DNA of 64,000 bases. Origin: UBA8919 sp041658185 (GTDB lineage Bacteria > Elusimicrobiota > UBA8919). This document shows, one piece after another, positions 15,221 to 22,581 of this stretch. The notes beneath the pieces were generated by a model. It searched no databases and was not told the DNA's origin. It saw only the letters and a list, made by a program, of their open reading frames with translations. The translations under genes were made by a program, and so were the position numbers. Numbering within the stretch: position 1 is the stretch's first letter; each line of letters starts with the position of its first letter. The DNA lies in the NCBI GenBank assembly GCA_041658185.1, contig JBBAAR010000010.1, positions 1-64,000 on the forward strand, given 5' to 3'.

Positions 15221-16375
15221 ATGTCCAACATAATTATTCTCGGAATTACAAGTTTGCTGACCGATATTTCTTCGGAGATGGTATATCCCCTGATTGCAGT
15301 TTATCTTTCGTCGCTTGGCGCGACACCTGCTGTTATCGGACTTATTGAAGGAATCGCCGAAACGACTGCATCGCTTTTGAAAGTTTTTTCCGGTTATTAC
15401 TCGGATAAAATAAAAAGAAGGAAACCGTTTGCGATTTTCGGATATTCCTTTTCCGGTATCGGGAAATTTTTGCTTTACATTTCCACGACTTGGCATTATG
15501 TTCTTTTTGCGAGGATTTTTGACAGGTTGGGAAAAGGCATCCGGACGGCGCCGCGCGACGCTCTTATTGCCGAAAGTTCGCAAGACGGTAAAAAAGGAAA
15601 AGCATTCGGGCTTCACAGGACTATGGACACCGTCGGCGCAGCATCCGGCGTTTTACTTGCATACTTTTTTATGACAGCGTGGCACGGCAGTTACAAAACC
15701 GTTTTTCTGTGGTCGGTAGTTCCGGCAGTCCTGGGTGTTGCGGTGTTATTTTTCGTGAAAGAGAAAAAAGTAATACCGGTGGATAAAATACAGATTCAAA
15801 CGGAAAAAAAACCGAAAATCAGTTTCAAAAGTTTTAAGACACTTGATAAAAAATTAAAATATTTTTTACTGATTGCCCTGCTGTTCACACTCGGCAATTC
15901 TTCAAACCAGTTTTTGTTTCTGCGTTCCAAAAATCTCGGATTTTCCGCCGCAAACATAATTTTGCTTTATTTAGTGTATAACATCGTTTATGCTTTTGTG
16001 TCTTATCCGGCGGGAATTATTTCCGACAAAATCGGCAGAAAAAAAATACTGGTAATGGGTTATTTTTTCTACGGGTTAGTGTATTTCGGATTTGCGTTTG
16101 CTTCGGCGAAGATTTCAATCTGGATTTTATTCGCACTTTACGGGCTTTACATCGGCTTGACTGAAGGGATTGAAAAAGCATTTATTTCGGATGTTGCGCC
16201 GACGGATAAAAAGGCAACCATAATAGGACTTCACGCTACAATCGTCGGAATCGGACTTTTCCCAGCATCATTTTTAGCCGGGATTCTGTGGACACAACTC
16301 GGTCCCGAAGCGCCTTTCATTATGGGCGGAATTACCGGCGTCCTCTCCGCAGTTCTGCTGTTATTCTTGATTTGA
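15221..16375 (+). CDS. MFS transporter
   Basis: About 384 residues from the ATG at 15221; a TTG at 15185 is part of the -35 box and is rejected. Twelve helices are predicted in two halves with a hydrophilic loop at about 190-220. The conserved inter-helix motif appears as SGYYSDKIKRRKPF and in the second half as AGIISDKIGRKKIL. DRLGKGIRTAPRDALIAESS is typical of a subgroup of uncharacterised MFS proteins. The substrate is unknown. It is one of only three clear plus-strand genes and ends 18 nt from the convergent nuclease gene; no terminator hairpin is evident between them. Confidence 0.93.
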   Translation: MSNIIILGITSLLTDISSEMVYPLIAVYLSSLGATPAVIGLIEGIAETTASLLKVFSGYYSDKIKRRKPFAIFGYSFSGIGKFLLYISTTWHYVLFARIFDRLGKGIRTAPRDALIAESSQDGKKGKAFGLHRTMDTVGAASGVLLAYFFMTAWHGSYKTVFLWSVVPAVLGVAVLFFVKEKKVIPVDKIQIQTEKKPKISFKSFKTLDKKLKYFLLIALLFTLGNSSNQFLFLRSKNLGFSAANIILLYLVYNIVYAFVSYPAGIISDKIGRKKILVMGYFFYGLVYFGFAFASAKISIWILFALYGLYIGLTEGIEKAFISDVAPTDKKATIIGLHATIVGIGLFPASFLAGILWTQLGPEAPFIMGGITGVLSAVLLLFLI

Positions 16376-16393
16376 TTAACTGCCCTGCTTTAA

Positions 16394-17431
16394 CTACCTA
16401 CAACCGTTTCTATTCCCCATTATTTGCAATAACAGGTCAGTTGCTCCTTTAACATCTTTGAAATATCTATTTGTCGGTACCCAAATATCCATATACGCGT
16501 AAAGATTCCACTGCGTATTCTTTTTCAAATATAATTTCCAAACATTTCCATCTGTCAAAACTATTTTTTTGCATTTTTTATACTTTTTTGCATAATTTTT
16601 TGCTTGGTCTTCAGATTCCGTGTCTAAACCATGCCATAATTCTTTTGCTTCAATAATTATCTCGGGTTCACTATTCTTTTTCCACCATCCATTCTTAAAT
16701 AATGCGATGTCTATATGATTCCATTCAATTTTTATTCTTTTTTCGTCCCATCCCAATTTTTTCAACAATGGTATTACTATAAAAGTTCTCATTTCATGCT
16801 CAGAAACAGTTTGATCGGTATTATCATAAAATGTAATTAACTTATCTAACTGGTTAAAAAATCTAACGCTAACTTTTGTATTCATTTTCTTAAGCGGTTT
16901 CACAACTTCGCTCCATTTTATTTTTTCAACTTTTGGAATTTTTTCGGTTTTTATTAATTTTCCATTATCTATAATTTCATTCGCTATATTTTGCAAATAA
17001 GATTTATTGAGACCAGAAAATCTATTTATTGCCAATTGAATTTTTCTATACTTTTGCTGTGGTAAAAACCATTTTACTTCCCATCCATGCTGAAGCCAAA
17101 AACCTTCTACAGTATTAAATTCTGGAAAAAATTTATACTTTTTTCCCGTAACTTTTCCAACCGCTGGAATTTCGTGTAATCCTTTTTTCAGTATTACAAT
17201 ATCATCTTTCTTTACATCTTCAACAAAACGTCTTATTATCTGATAGTTTTTTTGGTCTTCTTTTTCATATTTTGTCTTATATTTTTTGAAATCGCCTAAT
17301 GCTCCTGAACCTATTAACATTACGCCATAATTAAGAAATTCTTTAGAAAAACTCCTTCCTTTACCAGAAGAGGCGACTTGCCAATAATTTGGCTGATTAT
17401 CTTTGCTTACCATTTTGCTTTTTCTCCTCAT
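16394..17431 (-). CDS. PUA/EVE-like domain fused to HsdR-type PD-(D/E)XK nuclease
   Basis: 345 residues. Residues 15-122 look like a PUA/EVE-like reader domain: YWQVASSGKGRSFSKEFLNYG, then DDIVILKKGLHEIPAVGKV, then GFWLQHGWEVKWF. Such domains recognise modified bases. Residues 205-320 resemble the N-terminal nuclease part of HsdR: E213 in EHEMRTFIVIPLLKKLGW, D241 in HIDIALF, E261 and K263 in EIIIEAK, Q276 and a DGNVWKLY strand, i.e. a complete PD-(D/E)XK core. There is no helicase, methyltransferase or specificity gene nearby. I infer a modification-dependent restriction nuclease acting alone or with the membrane protein encoded 2 nt upstream. GGAGGAT precedes the ATG at 17431; an ATG at 17413 is the alternative. 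Confidence 0.75.
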   Translation of the reverse strand: MRRKSKMVSKDNQPNYWQVASSGKGRSFSKEFLNYGVMLIGSGALGDFKKYKTKYEKEDQKNYQIIRRFVEDVKKDDIVILKKGLHEIPAVGKVTGKKYKFFPEFNTVEGFWLQHGWEVKWFLPQQKYRKIQLAINRFSGLNKSYLQNIANEIIDNGKLIKTEKIPKVEKIKWSEVVKPLKKMNTKVSVRFFNQLDKLITFYDNTDQTVSEHEMRTFIVIPLLKKLGWDEKRIKIEWNHIDIALFKNGWWKKNSEPEIIIEAKELWHGLDTESEDQAKNYAKKYKKCKKIVLTDGNVWKLYLKKNTQWNLYAYMDIWVPTNRYFKDVKGATDLLLQIMGNRNGCR

Positions 17432-17433
17432 TT

Positions 17434-17991
17434 TTAATATCCTCCGTTAATCATCTTTTCAAGATTTGCAACAAATTCATTGGGATTTTTTACTGCCGGA
17501 ATTACAACGAACTTATTTTTTGCTTTTGATGATTTCAAAAATAATTTTATCGTGCTCAAATTAAATTTTCCCTCAATCTTTTTGTTAATTAGTTCAACTT
17601 TTCGTATCTTATCATAGTAAATTATATTTGGTTTAGGAAAATCAGGAAAATCAAGTATAAACTTTTTGTCTGTCAGGATGTATTTATACTTTCTACCAAT
17701 AGGATTATACAGATAAAGTAATAGACCTATTATGAAAGGTGCAACGAAAGATAAACCAGAAAGCATGTATAATGGAAATCTTACCCTATTAAAAAAAATA
17801 CCGTAATCTGATAATTGAAAAAAAATAGTCAGTTTCCACAGTAAGATATGAAAGAAAAAATAGAGACATCCTACCGCAAGAATTATGACGGGCAGATTTT
17901 CAAGTAATATAATAAAACGTCGGGATTCATAAACCCGCATTATTTGTTCACCTTTTTCAAGCATATCTTCATACTCACTATCAATAACCAT
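17434..17991 (-). CDS. Membrane protein with bacterial PH-like (DUF304-type) domain
   Basis: 185 residues. After a short acidic cytoplasmic start there are two membrane helices (FIILLENLPVIILAVGCLYF and MLSGLSFVAPFIIGLLLYLY). A C-terminal soluble domain of about 80 residues (KYILTDKKFILDF, IIYYDKIRKVELIN, STIKLFLKSSKAK, FVVIPAVKNPNEF) reads like the bPH_2 fold. It is the first gene of a two-gene unit with its own promoter and is followed after 2 nt by the nuclease fusion. It may anchor or regulate that protein, but no known pair of this kind comes to mind. Confidence 0.6.
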   Translation of the reverse strand: MVIDSEYEDMLEKGEQIMRVYESRRFIILLENLPVIILAVGCLYFFFHILLWKLTIFFQLSDYGIFFNRVRFPLYMLSGLSFVAPFIIGLLLYLYNPIGRKYKYILTDKKFILDFPDFPKPNIIYYDKIRKVELINKKIEGKFNLSTIKLFLKSSKAKNKFVVIPAVKNPNEFVANLEKMINGGY

Positions 17992-18007
17992 AAATACCCC
18001 CTATGTA

Positions 18008-18048
18008 ATACCTGGTATGAGTATAAACAAGAAACTGAATTCTGTCAA
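18008..18048 (-). promoter_or_regulatory. Promoter and palindromic operator candidate for the PH-protein/nuclease unit
   Basis: On the minus strand TTGACA (18048-18043), 17 nt, TATACT (18025-18020). The palindrome ATACC-T-GGTAT (18008-18018) covers the predicted start point. A GGGGG ribosome binding site follows before the ATG at 17991. This architecture suggests repression by an unlinked dimeric regulator. Confidence 0.65.
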
Positions 18049-18238
18049 TAAATATCTACCAAGTAGGTAAAGATAGTTTTAGCCCTCTACCTATTTTACT
18101 CTCTAAGGGGAAAATTTGATATGTCAATGTGATTAGGATATAAAAAGAGATGGGAAATTATTTTTCAGGAAAAAATGAAAAAATTGAAAAAGGGGACAGG
18201 TACAATTTTTACTCATCATTTCTACTTTTATTTTTAAT

Positions 18239-18577
18239 TTAACAGGTTAAATGTAAACAGGTGATTATATGTTTTATTTGAAGTTCATTGTGCATTTCAA
18301 TTGCCTTTTTTGTGGTTTCTATAATTAATTTTATGTTTTGGCTTTCAATATATTTTTTTGTTTCAGGAGGAATTTTCATACAACCGTCAAAACCTGTTCC
18401 TACGATAATAATCTCCGGTTTTTCCGAAATCACATCTTTTAAGTCATCCATACACAATGAATGCCCTGCCTTTCTCCACCAGTTCGCTCGAACCCTGTCA
18501 GGATAAATAATTACATCGCCGGTGTATTCTTTACTGTCAACAATAACTTCTCCAAAATCGTAGTATTCAATTTTCAT
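18239..18577 (-). CDS. Mth938-like (DUF498) protein
   Basis: 112 residues: a beta-strand start MKIEYYDFGEVIVDSKEYTG DVIIYP, then WWRKAGHSL, then PEIIIVGTGFDG and a helical end. This is the Mth938/NDUFAF3-like fold. Homologues include a mitochondrial complex I assembly factor; the bacterial role is unknown. It starts 3 nt after yajQ ends and is the last gene of the operon that begins at 21619. The region from 17992 to 18238 before the next promoter holds only the divergent-side promoter and AT-rich sequence. Confidence 0.8.
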   Translation of the reverse strand: MKIEYYDFGEVIVDSKEYTGDVIIYPDRVRANWWRKAGHSLCMDDLKDVISEKPEIIIVGTGFDGCMKIPPETKKYIESQNIKLIIETTKKAIEMHNELQIKHIITCLHLTC

Positions 18578-18580
18578 TTT

Positions 18581-19078
18581 TTACCTGTAATTTATAAACT
18601 GCAGCGGGACAGGGTAATCCTTGGATTTTATAAAACCGATTACCGACTGCAGGGCGTCCTTGTCTCTGCTTGAAACCCTTATTTGCTCGTCCTGTATAGC
18701 GGACTGGACTTTCAGGTTCAGGGCTTTTATGTCTTTTACAATGCTTTTTGCGAGTTCTTTCTCAATTCCGCAGACGATGTTGTCCGTTTCCCTTACGGCG
18801 CCGCTTATGTTTGTCTCGGTTTTTTTTACCGTCAATGCTTTCTGGCTTATTCCCCTTTTTGCCATTTTTGACGACAAGACATTTTTAATCTGTTTGAGAT
18901 GGAAATCCGAACTTGCAGAAAGTATAACCGTTTTTTCAACGCGGTTAAATTCAATTGTGGAATTGGTCCCTTTCAAATCAAACCTGTTGATTATTTCTTT
19001 CATTGAAATGTTAACCGCATCGTCCACCGCCTGTAAGTCAACCTGCGACACTATGTCAAAACTAAAATCACTTGCCAT
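18581..19078 (-). CDS. yajQ: YajQ family nucleotide-binding protein
   Basis: 165 residues, the normal length. It begins MASDFSFDIVSQVDLQAVDDAVN and has the family's RFDLKGTNSTIEFNR and KQIKNVLSSKMAKRGIS blocks, with the C-terminal QVRV-like segment (DEQIRVSSRDKDALQSVI). YajQ proteins have two ferredoxin-like domains; one family member binds cyclic-di-GMP as a transcription co-factor. A GGDEF-like and an HD-GYP protein are encoded in this window, the HD-GYP in this same operon. It overlaps the DUF116 gene by 11 nt. Confidence 0.95.
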   Translation of the reverse strand: MASDFSFDIVSQVDLQAVDDAVNISMKEIINRFDLKGTNSTIEFNRVEKTVILSASSDFHLKQIKNVLSSKMAKRGISQKALTVKKTETNISGAVRETDNIVCGIEKELAKSIVKDIKALNLKVQSAIQDEQIRVSSRDKDALQSVIGFIKSKDYPVPLQFINYR

Positions 19079-19514
19079 TTTTTCCCTCCAATAATTTTAT
19101 CAGCTCGTCAATTTCAAGGTCGGTATTTTCACATCCGTCTTTGGACAGCGGATAAAAATATACGGGAATTTTCCATTGCTCGCACTCTTTTATTCCCTGC
19201 ACACCCTCAAAATAACAGGCAACGCCCAAAATCGCTTCAGGTTTTAATTCCGCAACAATTTTTCTGACGGTGCTTCCGCCTTTCAGGATTTTCAATCCGA
19301 TATAGCCGGCGGATTTTGCCGCCTGTGAAATTTTGCATATTTTACAACCACCGCACTCTGCGCAGACATAATAACTCCCGAACTCCTTTGCTTTGCATTT
19401 TTTTATATTCCTTAAACACTGCGGCACTAAAATTATTCTTTTATCCGCGGGAGTTTGCAGGAACTTTTCAAAATGTTTTTTGTTTTTTTCCTGGGTAAAT
19501 TTTTTGTGGTTCAT
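19068..19514 (-). CDS. DUF116 family cysteine-rich protein
   Basis: About 148 residues from the ATG at 19514, which overlaps the upstream stop as ATGA. The family signature is clear: IILVPQCLRNIKKCKAKEF, then YVCAECGGCKICKIS, then LKGGSTVRKIV and ILGVACYFEGVQGI. Six or more cysteines suggest a bound metal or iron-sulfur cluster. The function of DUF116 is unknown. A longer frame upstream lies inside the membrane-protein gene and is rejected. Confidence 0.85.
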   Translation of the reverse strand: MNHKKFTQEKNKKHFEKFLQTPADKRIILVPQCLRNIKKCKAKEFGSYYVCAECGGCKICKISQAAKSAGYIGLKILKGGSTVRKIVAELKPEAILGVACYFEGVQGIKECEQWKIPVYFYPLSKDGCENTDLEIDELIKLLEGKNGK

Positions 19515-19972
19515 AAAAGTATCCGAACTGAAATTATTATGATTATTGCCGAGCACAAAACCGGCAGCCACACGGGTCCTATCCACGGAACCGGGAGCAG
19601 AAAGAAAACATCGGTCGTGCTGAACGATTCCGGCCAATTCAAAATTATTTTAAGAAAAATATAATAAAAAATGTCCCACACACCGAACGCCAGCAGAAAA
19701 TACGCAATGCGAGACGATAAAGAACTGCCGACAAGATACGCAAAAGATAGGAGCATTACAACCGTGAACAATTCCCGCCCGAGTTCCGTTAAAATAATTT
19801 TTCGGGAAAACGGGTTCAATTCGGAAACCGCACCGAATTTTACAAACGGAAATTTTACTTTTTGAGAAATGCGGAATCCCGAAGGATAATAAATTTCTCT
19901 CAAATATACGACGACAGCGGCTTCCAGATAACCCATCGCTGCCGCAAAAATTATCGTTAAAATTATTCTCAT
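19511..19972 (-). CDS. Conserved membrane protein of unknown function
   Basis: 153 residues with about four or five membrane helices. It starts MRIILTIIFAAAMGYLEAAV and continues VVYLREIYYPSGF, with ELGRELFTVVMLLSFAYLVG, FGVWDIFYYIFLKIILNWP, and a proline- and tryptophan-rich last loop before a final helix. The charged E in the first helix and the FGVWDIFYY segment look conserved-type, but no function can be assigned. It is coupled to the DUF116 gene and is 1 nt from the K+ channel gene. Confidence 0.6.
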   Translation of the reverse strand: MRIILTIIFAAAMGYLEAAVVVYLREIYYPSGFRISQKVKFPFVKFGAVSELNPFSRKIILTELGRELFTVVMLLSFAYLVGSSLSSRIAYFLLAFGVWDIFYYIFLKIILNWPESFSTTDVFFLLPVPWIGPVWLPVLCSAIIIIISVRILL

Positions 19973-19973
19973 C

Positions 19974-20966
19974 TTACAGAAGATTTTTTAGCGATAAGAC
20001 CTGGTCGGCGCTACCCATAACAATCAGTTTATCGCCTGCTTGAATTGAGGTATCTTTAGACGGATTGAACTTGTACCCCTGTTTTGTCGCTATGGCAAGA
20101 AGCAGCGCACCCGTTTTTTCAAATTGCACTTCCGAAACCGTTTTTACTGACGGCTTTTTTACCTCAACGTCTTCAACCCGGAGATCGCCCTTTCCTTCTT
20201 TTAACATCATATCAAGAAACGAAACAACCGTCGGACGAACCATTTCCGATGCCATACGCAATCCGCCTATAAGATTGGGAAGGACAACCGAATTTGCACC
20301 GGCAAACATAAGTTTTCTTGCCGAGGTGTCTTTAACCGCTTTTGCAACTATTTTTATATTCGGATTTACTTCGCGCGCCGTTATGATTAAAAAAATGTTT
20401 TCCTCGTCTGTGGAAAGTGCGGCAAAAAGTCCGGCAGCTTTTTCTATCCCCGCCTCTTTCAGAACATTTTCATCGCTGGCATCATTATTTATGCAGAGGT
20501 AATTTTCATATTTTTTCAACAAATCTTTGTCTTTTTCAACTATAACAAAATCCCTTTTTGTCTGCGAAAGTTCCGAGATTATGTGGCTGCCTACTTTTCC
20601 GGCGCCGCATAAAATAAAATGGCTTTTCAGCTGTGAAATTGTTTTAAGCATTTTGTTCCTCCTGAAAATCTGGCTCAGTTCTCCCTCTATGAAAAATGAA
20701 GTAATGGATGAGACGGCATAAAGCATAACGCTAATCCCCGACAAAATCAAAATAATCGTAAAAATTCTTCCATGAATTGTAAGCGGATGAGTTTCCCCGT
20801 AGCCGACGGTGGCAAGCGTGATGACGGTCATATAAAGGGAATCAAAAAAATTCCATTTTTCAATAATGATGTAGCCGACCGTGCCGAATAATAAAATAAA
20901 AACAAGAATGGAGATTGTGCGGATGAGTTTTTTATACATTTTTGAGGTGTGGATTGTGAAACTCAC
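19974..20966 (-). CDS. Two-helix potassium channel with RCK (TrkA-N/TrkA-C) domains
   Basis: About 330 residues from a GTG at 20966 (GTGA overlap with the HD-GYP stop); an ATG at 20939 is possible. Two helices flank a pore loop with selectivity filter TVGYGE at about 53-58. A Rossmann RCK domain follows (ILCGAGKVGSHIISEL, then VIVEKD) and a C-terminal RCK-C domain (about 250-330). This is the MthK/Kch architecture, gated by a ligand such as Ca2+ or nucleotide. The channel would conduct K+ across the inner membrane. Confidence 0.93.
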   Translation of the reverse strand: MSFTIHTSKMYKKLIRTISILVFILLFGTVGYIIIEKWNFFDSLYMTVITLATVGYGETHPLTIHGRIFTIILILSGISVMLYAVSSITSFFIEGELSQIFRRNKMLKTISQLKSHFILCGAGKVGSHIISELSQTKRDFVIVEKDKDLLKKYENYLCINNDASDENVLKEAGIEKAAGLFAALSTDEENIFLIITAREVNPNIKIVAKAVKDTSARKLMFAGANSVVLPNLIGGLRMASEMVRPTVVSFLDMMLKEGKGDLRVEDVEVKKPSVKTVSEVQFEKTGALLLAIATKQGYKFNPSKDTSIQAGDKLIVMGSADQVLSLKNLL

Positions 20967-21619
20967 GATAATTTTTCCGACTGAAAATCGTATTTCAAAA
21001 ATTCCTCGACAACTTTCGCGTCAAACTGCGCACCGCTGTTTTTTTTAAGTTCCACGAATGCCTCGGAAAGCGTCATCGGTTTTTTGTAAGGCCTCTCCGA
21101 CATCATAGCATCAAATGAATCTACGACGGCAAGAATTCTTGCGCCGAGCGGAATAATATTTCCCTTAAGTTTGTCCGGATAGCCGTTGCCGTCCCATCTC
21201 TCGTGGTGATGTTTGACATACTCGGCGGCGCTTTTCAGAAAACTTACGCGGCTGATGATGTTGGCGCCGATTGTGGAATGTTTTTTTATAATCTCGTATT
21301 CTTCGGGAGTTAATTTCCCGGGTTTCAGGAAAACCGATTTGTCAATTCCTATTTTTCCTACATCGTGAAGAATTGCCGCCATTTCCAAGTCCTTTAATTC
21401 CTGTTTTGTCATACCCAGATTTTTAGCGACATAAGTTACAAATTTTACCATTCTCTCCGAGTGCCCGCGGGTGGAGTGGTCTTTCGCCTCAATAGCCTCG
21501 GCAAGGGCGGCAAGAACTTCAAAGTAAATATCTTCCTGCGAGTGATGGGGAGAAATGCCTTTCCTTCCGCCGAACAGCCATTTAACCATAATTATAAATC
21601 GTTTAATAAAATTTACCAT
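20963..21619 (-). CDS. HD-GYP domain protein, putative cyclic-di-GMP phosphodiesterase
   Basis: 218 residues, almost entirely the HD-GYP domain. It has HSERMVKFV, the HD pair in AAILHDVGKIGI, HHHERWDGNGYP containing the GYP motif, and DSFDAMMSERPYK. Such proteins hydrolyse cyclic-di-GMP. An N-terminal stretch (FIIMVKWLFGGRKG) is weakly hydrophobic; there is no sensor domain. GGAGG lies 9 nt before the ATG and the promoter is at 21644-21671. It is first in an operon with the K+ channel, DUF116 and YajQ genes. Confidence 0.93.
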   Translation of the reverse strand: MVNFIKRFIIMVKWLFGGRKGISPHHSQEDIYFEVLAALAEAIEAKDHSTRGHSERMVKFVTYVAKNLGMTKQELKDLEMAAILHDVGKIGIDKSVFLKPGKLTPEEYEIIKKHSTIGANIISRVSFLKSAAEYVKHHHERWDGNGYPDKLKGNIIPLGARILAVVDSFDAMMSERPYKKPMTLSEAFVELKKNSGAQFDAKVVEEFLKYDFQSEKLS

Positions 21620-21643
21620 TTATATTTTTCCTCCACTGGTTTT

Positions 21644-21671
21644 ATTATATCAAAAAAATCGGGAAAATCAA
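21644..21671 (-). promoter_or_regulatory. Promoter of the HD-GYP operon
   Basis: Minus strand TTGATT (21671-21666), 16 nt, TATAAT (21649-21644), then about 24 nt with a GGAGG site before the ATG at 21619. The -35 box lies inside the 3' end of the CDF transporter gene. The spacer (TTCCCGATTTTTTTGA) is almost the same as in the pseudopilin promoter at 61641-61669. Confidence 0.75.
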
Positions 21672-22546
21672 CCTTCCGAGTACGGTTCTACATGTACGAT
21701 TACATCCTTTAAAAAAGGTTTCTCTTTAATCAGGGACTCCCTTAAATTAGTCGCTATCTCGTGCCCTTTTGAAACCGTGTAATTCTTGCTGACGAATATT
21801 GAAACGTCTATTATGTAATTTCTTCCCACAGGATGTACCCGCAGATTAGAAATTTTTTTTATTTCAGGATATCTTAAAATAAATTCTTTTATTTCTCTTA
21901 CAAATTCTTCCGAAGGAATGGAATCCATTATTATCCTGTTACTCTGCTTCATTATATTCGCACCTGTCCTCATAATAAAAACTGATACTACCAAACTTGC
22001 GGCAGGGTCAAGAAAAAGCCATCCCATTCGGGCGCCCGCAATACCTATGAGCGCACTCGTTGACGCAAAAACATCCGAACGGTGGTCAAAAGCGTTCGCC
22101 TTGATAGCAGGTGAATTTAAGATATTGCCCACTTTCAAAGTGTATCTGTGCAGTATTTCTTTTATTATTATTGTAATAATAGCAGCCCACAAAGCGATGG
22201 CAGAAGGATGGCTGTAGTCTTTGTCAACTATAGTGTGAAAAGCGGAATAACCGAGGAACAAACCGGTCAGCAACACAATAATAGAGACAATCCATGAAAC
22301 AATAACTTCTATGTTTTCATGTCCGTATGGATGTTCGTCATCTTCGGGTTTTTTACCCATTTTTATGCCGAGATAAATAATTACCGACGACAACACATCA
22401 AAAAGCGAATTGATGGCGTCGGCAATCATCGCCTGACTGTGACCGAAAATTCCGGCAAAAAACTTAATTATCGTCAGGACACAGTTGGCAACAAGTCCTG
22501 TTATAATGCAGACATATTCGTCTTTGAAATTGATTTTTTTCGGCAT
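21668..22546 (-). CDS. Cation diffusion facilitator (CDF) transporter
   Basis: 292 residues with six helices and a cytoplasmic C-terminal domain. The metal-binding positions are visible in AMIADAINSLFDVLSSV (D residues in helix 2) and KANAFDHRSDVFASTS (HxxxD in helix 5). DEHPYGHENIE is the typical loop. These proteins exchange Zn2+, Fe2+ or Mn2+ for protons. The metal preference is unclear because the helix 2 pattern is D-x3-N-x3-D or similar. Its promoter is predicted to yield a leaderless mRNA. Confidence 0.93.
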   Translation of the reverse strand: MPKKINFKDEYVCIITGLVANCVLTIIKFFAGIFGHSQAMIADAINSLFDVLSSVIIYLGIKMGKKPEDDEHPYGHENIEVIVSWIVSIIVLLTGLFLGYSAFHTIVDKDYSHPSAIALWAAIITIIIKEILHRYTLKVGNILNSPAIKANAFDHRSDVFASTSALIGIAGARMGWLFLDPAASLVVSVFIMRTGANIMKQSNRIIMDSIPSEEFVREIKEFILRYPEIKKISNLRVHPVGRNYIIDVSIFVSKNYTVSKGHEIATNLRESLIKEKPFLKDVIVHVEPYSEG

Positions 22547-22552
22547 AGTTTC

Positions 22553-22581
22553 ATTATAGTTTTTTAGGAAAAATTATTCAA
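22553..22581 (-). promoter_or_regulatory. CDF transporter promoter, predicted leaderless
   Basis: Minus strand TTGAAT (22581-22576), 17 nt, TATAAT (22558-22553), then GAAACT and the ATG at 22546: only 6 nt separate the -10 box from the start codon. The -35 box lies within the 3' end of the metallophosphoesterase gene. Confidence 0.72.

Noticed and set aside
16376..16393. Bidirectional terminator between the MFS and nuclease genes
   Set aside because: The gap is 18 nt with no inverted repeat; transcripts probably end inside the opposing genes.
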